DNA from: Solirubrobacterales bacterium
GTDB taxonomy: Bacteria; Actinomycetota; Thermoleophilia; Solirubrobacterales; Solirubrobacteraceae
Assembly: GCA_019244745.1 (NCBI GenBank)
Contig: JAFASF010000255.1
Location: 1-53,590 of the forward strand
Length of the DNA stretch: 53,590 nt
Direction: 5' to 3'
In this document: positions 48,543 to 53,590 of the stretch, piece by piece
Numbering within the stretch: the first letter of the stretch is position 1
Layout of the letters: each line of letters begins with the position of its first letter
The notes under the pieces: model-generated
Seen by the model: only the letters and a program-made list of their open reading frames with translations
Told to the model about the DNA's origin: nothing
Databases searched by the model: none
Made by a program: the position numbers and the translations under genes

Positions 48543-49463
48543 ATGGCGCGTGGGACGACAACTCGGAGACGGCGGCCCAGGGGGCTTCTGGGGGACCCGG
48601 CCAGCGTCAATCACGGCGCTCCGTCGCTGGTGGACAGCGCCGAGCAGGCGCTGCACAACTGGCTGGCGGGTGGACGCTACCGGCAGGGCGATCGCCTGCC
48701 ACCCGAGCACGAGGTGGCGGCCATGCTCGGGGTATCGCGGGGCACGCTGCGCAGCGCGCTGCAGCGGCTCGAGGAGAGCGGCGAGATCGTTCGGCGCCAG
48801 GGAAGCGGCACGTTCGTCGGACGAGTCAGCGTGCCGACAGCGCTCGACGAGCGACTCGAGCGGCTCGAGCCCTACTCGTCCCTGGCCGCGCGGCGTGGGC
48901 TGACGCTGTCCTCTATGGACCTGAAGATCTCTCGCCGGGCCGTCGGCGTCGAGCTCGGGGAGGCGCTCGGGCTAGCGCCGATCGCCCAAGCGGTCACGGT
49001 ATCGCGCACGCTGATGGCCAACGACGCCCCGGTCGCGGTGATGTTCGACGTCGTTCACCCCAGCGTCCTGCTGCCGTCCGACGAGGAGCTGCGTCGCTCG
49101 CTCGAGGGCGGGCGGATGGTGCTCGACGTGTTGATCGAGCTGGGCGTGCCCGTGACCTTCGCCCGTACGCGCGTCATCCCCTCGCTGATCGGGCCGCGCG
49201 AGCGGGCCGGCAAGCTGCTCGGCGTGCGCAGGGTCACGGCCGTGCTCGAGCTCGAGGAGCTGATCTATGCCGGTCGCGACGAACGCGTCGCCTACTCGCG
49301 CGACCTCTTTGCACCGGGAGGGATCGACGTGATGGTCATGCGCTCACTCGAGTCGACGCGCCCAGAGCCGGTGGTGAACCTCCGAAACTCGCGCGGAGTG
49401 CGGGCACCGGTTGCGGGACGCCGTGGCCGCTCGCGCCGGCAGGCCACCAACGGCGCGTCATAG
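48543..49463 (+). CDS. GntR-family regulator (HutC/UTRA type)
   Basis: The 306-residue regulator has a GntR winged helix (RYRQGDRLPPEHEVAAMLGVSRGTLRSALQRLEESGEI, split for length) at ~40-80 and a C-terminal UTRA-type effector domain of about 150 residues with GEALGLAPIAQAVTVSRT and LELEELIYAG. ATG 48543 follows AGAGGG by about 6 bases; ATG 48525 is also in frame. It is next to the one-carbon island and divergent to the hydroxypyruvate reductase, so it probably reports a substrate such as sarcosine, glycine betaine or a carboxylic acid. Confidence 0.85.
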   Translation: MARGTTTRRRRPRGLLGDPASVNHGAPSLVDSAEQALHNWLAGGRYRQGDRLPPEHEVAAMLGVSRGTLRSALQRLEESGEIVRRQGSGTFVGRVSVPTALDERLERLEPYSSLAARRGLTLSSMDLKISRRAVGVELGEALGLAPIAQAVTVSRTLMANDAPVAVMFDVVHPSVLLPSDEELRRSLEGGRMVLDVLIELGVPVTFARTRVIPSLIGPRERAGKLLGVRRVTAVLELEELIYAGRDERVAYSRDLFAPGGIDVMVMRSLESTRPEPVVNLRNSRGVRAPVAGRRGRSRRQATNGAS

Positions 49464-49482
49464 GCCGGCGCTCGCGGGCGCG

Positions 49483-50268
49483 ATGTCCGCCGATCAGACG
49501 CCCCGAGGACGGCGGCCGGTCGGCTCGGTGGCGCGCGCGATTGCGCTGCTCGACGCGCTGGCCGAAAGCGACGCGGGGCTCGGGGTCAACGAGCTGGCGC
49601 GCCGGATCGGAGTCAACGCGAGCACGGCCTCGCGGCTCCTCGGCACGCTCCAGGACGCGCGGCTCGTGCAGCGCTCACCCGGCGGTCCGTACCGGCTCGG
49701 GCTGCGGCTCGTCGCGCTGTCCGACCGAGTGCTGGCGCAGCTGGACCTCCGCGAGCTGGCGCGACCGTGGCTGGCGTGGTTGGTCGAGGAGACCGGAGAG
49801 ACCGCGACGCTGTCACTGCCGGGCGGCGGCGAGGCGATCACGGTCGATTTCGTCCCGTCCCCGTCGAGCGTGGCCAGCATGGCCCGGGTGGGGCGGCCGA
49901 GCGTCTCCCACGCGACGGCCGCCGGCAAGGTGATGCTGGCGTTTGGCGATCCCGAGCTCTGGCCGCCGAGGACCGGCGGCGAGCTTGCCGCCTACACGGA
50001 GCGGACGATCACCGATCCGGAGTTGCTGACGCGCGAGCTGAACGTGGTCCGTGAGCGAGGCGTCGCCGAGGCCGTCGGCGAGCGGGAGCCCGACCTGAAC
50101 GCGCTCGCGGCCCCGGTGGTGGGACGCGGCGGCGAGTTGGTGGCGATCCTCGGATTGCAGGGGCCCGCGGCGCGTCTGCCGTCGGCCAAGCGGCGGGCGC
50201 TCCAACGCCCGCTGCGCCGGGCGGCGACCGAGCTCAGCCGGTCGCTCGGCGGGCCGGGGATGGAATAG
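49483..50268 (+). CDS. IclR-family regulator
   Basis: The 261-residue protein has an IclR winged helix (VNELARRIGVNASTASRLLGTLQDARLV at ~35-62) and a C-terminal GAF-like effector domain (ATLSLPGGGEAITVDFVPSP, SHATAAGKVMLAFG, ERGVAEAVGEREPDLNALAAPV), the standard layout. ATG 49483 is preferred over the open frame from 49411. Members often control degradation and glyoxylate genes, which fits the island at its left. It ends in a duplicated terminator. Confidence 0.9.
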   Translation: MSADQTPRGRRPVGSVARAIALLDALAESDAGLGVNELARRIGVNASTASRLLGTLQDARLVQRSPGGPYRLGLRLVALSDRVLAQLDLRELARPWLAWLVEETGETATLSLPGGGEAITVDFVPSPSSVASMARVGRPSVSHATAAGKVMLAFGDPELWPPRTGGELAAYTERTITDPELLTRELNVVRERGVAEAVGEREPDLNALAAPVVGRGGELVAILGLQGPAARLPSAKRRALQRPLRRAATELSRSLGGPGME

Positions 50269-50350
50269 GCGGCGAAAGCCGGAACGGGCCGCAGTCGCGC
50301 GGCCCGTAGCGGCGATAAGGCCGGAACGGGCCGCAGTCGCGCGGCCCGTT
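50269..50350 (+). terminator. Tandemly duplicated terminator hairpin
   Basis: Two copies of a hairpin-forming element follow the IclR stop: 30 bases of perfect identity at 50278-50307 and 50320-50349, within units of 40 and 42 bases. Each can form ACGGGCCGC/GCGGCCCGT. Double hairpins at the end of a gene suggest efficient termination, and the duplication looks recent. Confidence 0.7.
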
Positions 50351-50377
50351 CCGTGTGGTGCGTTTGTCGGCGTGGGA

Positions 50378-51460
50378 TTAGAAACGATGGTGGTGCGGGG
50401 TGGCGAGCATCCCGTCGGTGTTGCCGTTGCCGTCGACGTAGAAGCCGACCAGCTGACCCTCGTCGTTGACGCCGTTGATCGTGGTGGTGCCGATGCCGTT
50501 CGGGTCGTCCACGGTCTTGAACCCGTGCAGCGGAGTCCAGGTGAAGCCGTGGAGGATGGGGTTGTTGTTCGCGTCGACCCCGTCCTGATAGACGCCGACG
50601 ACCTCGTCGGAGTCGTTGATGCCGAGCGCCTGCGTCATCGTGGCGCCGGGAACCGCCAGCGTGGTCAGGTTGCCGTCGGCCAGCACGAACCCATCCGTCA
50701 TCTTGTCGGCGGGGTTGGCATACGAACCGGCGACGTCGCCCCACCTGTTGATCGCCGCGGCGGTCACGCTGCTGGAGCCCGGGATCGTGATCTCGTTGAA
50801 CTCGTTGGTGCGGATGTTGTACGTGTAGCCGTGGTTGTTGCCATCGGCGTCGGTGGCGAATCCGACCGCGATGTCGCGATCGTTGACACCCAGCAGCTGG
50901 TTGATCGCCGGGGTGCCGAGTCCCTGCATCGGGGTGAAGTTGACGTTGCGGAAATGATGACCGTTGAACGCGACCCAACCAAAGTTAGCGTCCATTCCGC
51001 CGCCCTTGACCGAGTCCGACCAGAACCCGACCGTTACGCCGCGATCGTTTAGACCCGTGACCTGCGTCTGCACGGAATGCGGGAAGTTCTGGTTCAGGTA
51101 GTCCCACTGGCGATACCGGGGGAACAGCACGTAACCCTTGTTCGGATGCGCCGGGCTCGTGGCGGTGGCGCCCGCTCCGGATCCGAAGTAGCCGGCGATC
51201 ACGCCGTACTTGTTGATCCCCAGCAACTGGTTGAACGTGAGATCCCTGCGGTTGTCAAGCGTGCGGAACTGATAATGGTTGGCGGCGCTTGGAGGGTTGG
51301 CAGGCTGCGCTGCAGCCTGACCTGCCAGCGCGCCGGCGCTCAAAGCCGACAGGGTGGTCGCCAGCGCAACGCGGCCCCAGCGGCTCCTGCGGCGACGGAC
51401 GCCGCGCTTCGAGGCGTCGGCGATCGAGCGATCACGCTCGGTGACATGCGCGAGATGCAT
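50378..51460 (-). CDS. Secreted HAF-repeat (GINxxGxxVG) protein
   Basis: The 360-residue exported protein has a basic start and signal helix (ALATTLSALSAGALAGQAAA) cleaved near residue 52, because of a long basic lead. At least six repeats follow with the pattern G-I/V-N-x-x-G/D-x-x-V-G-x: GINKYGVIAGYF, GLNDRGVTVGFW, GVNDRDIAVGFA, AINRWGDVAGSY, GINDSDEVVGVY, GVNDEGQLVGFY. These are HAF-like repeats predicted as beta-propeller blades. ATG 51460 follows AAGGAGA by 5 bases; the open frame further upstream is only an antisense shadow. Function is unknown. Confidence 0.83.
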   Translation of the reverse strand: MHLAHVTERDRSIADASKRGVRRRRSRWGRVALATTLSALSAGALAGQAAAQPANPPSAANHYQFRTLDNRRDLTFNQLLGINKYGVIAGYFGSGAGATATSPAHPNKGYVLFPRYRQWDYLNQNFPHSVQTQVTGLNDRGVTVGFWSDSVKGGGMDANFGWVAFNGHHFRNVNFTPMQGLGTPAINQLLGVNDRDIAVGFATDADGNNHGYTYNIRTNEFNEITIPGSSSVTAAAINRWGDVAGSYANPADKMTDGFVLADGNLTTLAVPGATMTQALGINDSDEVVGVYQDGVDANNNPILHGFTWTPLHGFKTVDDPNGIGTTTINGVNDEGQLVGFYVDGNGNTDGMLATPHHHRF

Positions 51461-51583
51461 GAGTTCTCCTTGAACGGAAGGTGACAGAGATTCACATCGC
51501 GATGGCGACCCCACGTGGCAAGAGCCCCCTTTGTCGACATCGCTATGTGCCCAACACACGCTTAAGACGCGGCATCTGCCGGG

Positions 51584-51633
51584 CGCATTCCATCGGTTCA
51601 AAAATTTCGCTCGGAGCCCGGGGATGGAATGCG
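51584..51633. other. Inverted repeat between the HAF and anti-sigma-like genes
   Basis: Arms 51584-51594 (CGCATTCCATC) and 51623-51633 are perfectly complementary over 11 bp with a 28-nt loop containing AAAAATTT. It lies in the divergent promoter region of the HAF and anti-sigma-like genes and might be an operator or hairpin. Confidence 0.4.
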
Positions 51634-51694
51634 AGGGCGCCGCCGTGCGTCGTGAGCAATGAGACGGGATTCCCCAAAGCGAAAGGAGCTCACA

Positions 51695-52099
51695 GTGGTC
51701 GACCGCCTCGAATCGAACGACTCTCCCCGGCGCGAGACCCGGCGCGAGGCCCGGCGCGAGACCCGGCGCGAGACCCACGACCCCGCTCCCGGCGCATCGC
51801 GTCGGGAGTTGCTGCTCGCGAGCGGCGCCGGCGACGCCGAGGAAGGGCAGGCTCGGGCGATCACGCTGCTCGCGGGTGGCTCCCTGACCGACGAGGATCG
51901 CCGTAACGCCGAGGCATGGCTCGACGGACGGCCCGAGCTGTGGCGCGACGTCGCGTCGCAGCGACGGGTCGCGCGCGAGCTGCGGACGGGCGGGCCGGCC
52001 GTCCCCGAACGACTGGTCCGAGCGGTGGAGGCTCGGCTGGCGGCGGATGGCCGTCGGCGCTCCCGGCGCGTCTCCTGGACCGAGCGGGGGGTGGGTTAG
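51695..52099 (+). CDS. Hypothetical anti-sigma-like protein without membrane helix
   Basis: The 134-residue protein starts with a charged repeat region (RRETRREARRETRRET, from four 12-bp DNA repeats) and a C-terminal half with ARAITLLAGGSLTDEDRRNAEAWLDGRPELWRDVASQRRVARELRTG, which resembles the helical core of anti-sigma factors but without the HxxxCxxC zinc motif or a membrane anchor. GTG 51695 follows AAAGGAG by 6 bases; ATG 51659 is an alternative. It is convergent with an ECF sigma gene (9 bases apart), so a partnership is possible but not shown. I am unsure of the function. Confidence 0.55.
   Translation: MVDRLESNDSPRRETRREARRETRRETHDPAPGASRRELLLASGAGDAEEGQARAITLLAGGSLTDEDRRNAEAWLDGRPELWRDVASQRRVARELRTGGPAVPERLVRAVEARLAADGRRRSRRVSWTERGVG
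51727..51774 (+). repeat. Four 12-bp tandem repeats coding for RRET/RREA
   Basis: Units CCGGCGCGAGAC at 51727, 51739, 51751 and 51763; the second differs by one base. Being 12 bases they keep the reading frame, so copy number could vary without breaking the gene. Confidence 0.9.
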
Positions 52100-52108
52100 C
52101 GAGCGAGC

Positions 52109-52639
52109 TCAGGCTTGGTATTCGAGGCGCGCGGCGATCTGCCCCCGCCCGCGGTGCAGGCGGCTCATGATCGTGCCCGGCTTCGTTCGAAGCGCGCTTG
52201 CCGCCTCCCGATAGGAGAGTCCGACCACATCGACCGCCACCAGCGCCTCTCGGAGAGGCGGGGTGAGGTCGCGCAGGGCGTCGAACACGACAACACCATC
52301 GATCGTCTGGGCGATTGGATCATCCGGCGCCTTGAGTGCGTCAATTTCGTCTCCGTTCGGCGAGACGGGGCTGGGACGGTCGATCCGCTTGGAGCTGATC
52401 CAGGTGTTCCGGAGTACTCGCAGCAGATAGGCGAGGTCCTGGTCGCAGCGCACGAAACGCGGCCGGCGAAGCACCTTCTCGTAGGTGTCCTGGACCAGGT
52501 CCTCAGCATCCTGGCGGGAGCCGCAGAGCCCGTAGGCGGCCCGATACAGCCGCTGCAGATGTGAACCGAGCGATTCGGGGTCGAGCCGGCGGGGTTCGGT
52601 GGTCGGGATCTCGGCGGGTGGCGCTTGGGCGGTTGTCAT
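52109..52639 (-). CDS. ECF-type RNA polymerase sigma factor
   Basis: The 176-residue protein contains sigma region 2 (SLGSHLQRLYRAAYGLCGSRQDAEDLVQDTYEKVLRR, split for length) and region 4 (LTPPLREALVAVDVVGLSYREAASALRTKPGTIMSRLHRGR) and lacks regions 1 and 3, the extracytoplasmic-function pattern. It would direct polymerase to an envelope-stress or similar regulon. The convergent anti-sigma-like gene is a candidate partner, although anti-sigma genes usually follow in the same direction. Confidence 0.92.
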   Translation of the reverse strand: MTTAQAPPAEIPTTEPRRLDPESLGSHLQRLYRAAYGLCGSRQDAEDLVQDTYEKVLRRPRFVRCDQDLAYLLRVLRNTWISSKRIDRPSPVSPNGDEIDALKAPDDPIAQTIDGVVVFDALRDLTPPLREALVAVDVVGLSYREAASALRTKPGTIMSRLHRGRGQIAARLEYQA

Positions 52640-52811
52640 GGCCAGCGATCCTGCCGCCAGACCCCCGATCCCACATCAGGGGCGCCCCTGATCTTTTCCA
52701 TGACATGGCCGGGTGGCTCCCTGATAGGCGTTCGCGCCCCCCGCTGCTGCCGGGGATTCGCGCAGCCAGGGCTTAGTCCTTACCTCCCGTCGGCGGGGAT
52801 GATGATTCCCT

Positions 52812-53489
52812 GTGACTGTGACCATGATCGTCGCGGCCGTGGCCCAGCATCTACCGGGCGTGCTGCACAGTCTCGAGCCGACGCTCGACCACTACGGCTA
52901 CCTCGCGGTCGCCGCCTTCGTGCTGTTCGAGGACTTCGGCATCCCCGTCCCCGGAGAGACCGTGCTGATCCTAGGCGCCGTGTATGCCGGCACCGGCCGC
53001 CTCAGCCTGCCGCTCCTGATCCTGATCGCGTTCCTGGCCGCCCTGGTCGGCGACAACATCGGCTTTGCCATCGGGCATTTCGGCGGTAGGCCGCTGGTCG
53101 AGCGATACGGCCGCTACGTGCTGATCACACCAGAACGGCTGAACAAGGCGACCGCCTACTTCGATCGCCACGGGGGCAAGATCATCGTGATCGCCCGGTT
53201 CATCGAGGGGCTACGACAAGCGAACGGCATCATCGCGGGCATCGCCGGCATCCATTGGCTGCGTTTTCTCATGTTCAACGCGATCGGAGCGGCGGCCTGG
53301 GTGCTCGTCTGGAGCTTCATTGGCTACTTCTCCGGCAGCCACATCGACACGATCTACCACTACGCGACTCGCTACAGCACCTATCTCGCGATCGCCGTGG
53401 GGATCGCGCTGGTCGCCTACATCGGGTACCGGGTGGGCAAGGCCCGTCTGCACCGAGCGGGCACGGACGAGGCTCGCGAACAGGGCTGA
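52812..53489 (+). CDS. DedA-family membrane protein
   Basis: The 225-residue protein has the DedA/SNARE-associated fold with about five or six helices and the signature FGIPVPGETVLILGA (residues ~38-52), GDNIGFAIGHFGGR, FIEGLRQANGIIAG and WRFLMFNAIGAAAW. DedA proteins act on undecaprenyl-phosphate recycling and membrane integrity. The start is GTG. A strong hairpin follows the stop. Confidence 0.9.
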   Translation: MTVTMIVAAVAQHLPGVLHSLEPTLDHYGYLAVAAFVLFEDFGIPVPGETVLILGAVYAGTGRLSLPLLILIAFLAALVGDNIGFAIGHFGGRPLVERYGRYVLITPERLNKATAYFDRHGGKIIVIARFIEGLRQANGIIAGIAGIHWLRFLMFNAIGAAAWVLVWSFIGYFSGSHIDTIYHYATRYSTYLAIAVGIALVAYIGYRVGKARLHRAGTDEAREQG

Positions 53490-53558
53490 GGCCGCCTCGG
53501 GGACCTCCTCGAGCGGCGCGCCGAGATGCTCGAGTCGGCCGGCCCCGAGGAGGCCTCA
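53487..53558 (+). terminator. Hairpin terminator after DedA gene
   Basis: Arms 53487-53502 and 53543-53558 pair at 15 of 16 positions across a 40-nt loop; the left arm includes the dedA stop codon. The remaining 32 bases to the window edge hold no supported gene. Confidence 0.65.
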
Positions 53559-53590
53559 GCCGGGTTCCGATCCGAACCTGAGGCCGTGCT

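Noticed and set aside
51461-51778. N-terminal extension of the HAF protein (MGLAPGLAPGLAPG...)
   Set aside because: It is antisense of the RRET repeats of the opposite gene; a good ribosome site and signal peptide begin at 51460.
1-53590. CRISPR arrays, tRNA or rRNA genes, prophage or conjugation genes
   Set aside because: None seen on reading both strands; repeats present are short tandem duplications and coding repeats.

Overview
The window is GC-rich (roughly 70%) bacterial chromosomal DNA with dense, often 4-bp-overlapping genes (ATGA/GTGA junctions), many GTG/TTG starts, OmpR-type two-component genes, CbbR-like LysR, GntR and IclR regulators, PabBC fusion and thioester/DUF11-type secreted proteins. 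This suggests a high-GC actinobacterium; the mix looks most like the Thermoleophilia (Solirubrobacter/Gaiella-type soil lineages), but that placement is inference, because no rRNA or marker gene lies in the window. I see no tRNA, rRNA, CRISPR array, transposase or phage gene.

Layout. 1-7.4 kb: spermidine-synthase-like protein (cut by the window edge), rhodanese, a cytochrome P450, a DegT-type aminotransferase and two glycosyltransferases. 7.2-10.5 kb: a class II amidotransferase coupled to a methyltransferase, and an acyl-CoA synthetase. 10.7-15.8 kb: LolA-like secreted protein, an ABC transporter and a two-component system. 15.9-20.0 kb: a redox cassette of ApbE, a ferric-reductase-like membrane protein, a NuoF-like flavo-iron-sulfur protein and a small ferredoxin. 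20-26.6 kb: surface proteins (DUF11 repeats, L,D-transpeptidase, thioester adhesin with five repeats). 26.7-31.6 kb: GNAT, MpaB-like oxygenase, acyl-CoA dehydrogenase, PabBC. 31.7-50.3 kb: a one-carbon island. 50.4-53.5 kb: HAF-repeat secreted protein, an anti-sigma-like protein, an ECF sigma factor and a DedA membrane protein.

The one-carbon island is the main biological story. A four-subunit sarcosine oxidase-type enzyme (soxDAGB) would demethylate an N-methylated glycine to glycine plus a methylene-tetrahydrofolate unit. FolD, an Fch-type cyclohydrolase and formate-THF ligase interconvert the C1-folates. GlyA joins glycine and methylene-THF to serine, serine-glyoxylate aminotransferase and hydroxypyruvate reductase carry serine to glycerate, and a close look-alike of Methylorubrum malyl-CoA lyase would regenerate glyoxylate plus acetyl-CoA. 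That is most of the serine cycle. The island also holds a phosphoribulokinase-family enzyme without RuBisCO, a 175-residue protein resembling only the middle of PEP carboxylase (placed next to mcl, as ppc is in methylotrophs), an unannotated 50-residue basic protein, and several regulators.

A second theme is structural. Short tandem duplications sit exactly on gene borders. Three of them copy the start of a gene (ABC ATPase, ferredoxin, fhs) and create a tiny upstream ORF that repeats the protein's N-terminus and stops inside an (A/G)TGA overlap with the true start. Others duplicate a stop codon (DUF11 gene) or a terminator (after the IclR gene). A decayed ferredoxin C-terminus also lies just past the DUF11 gene.
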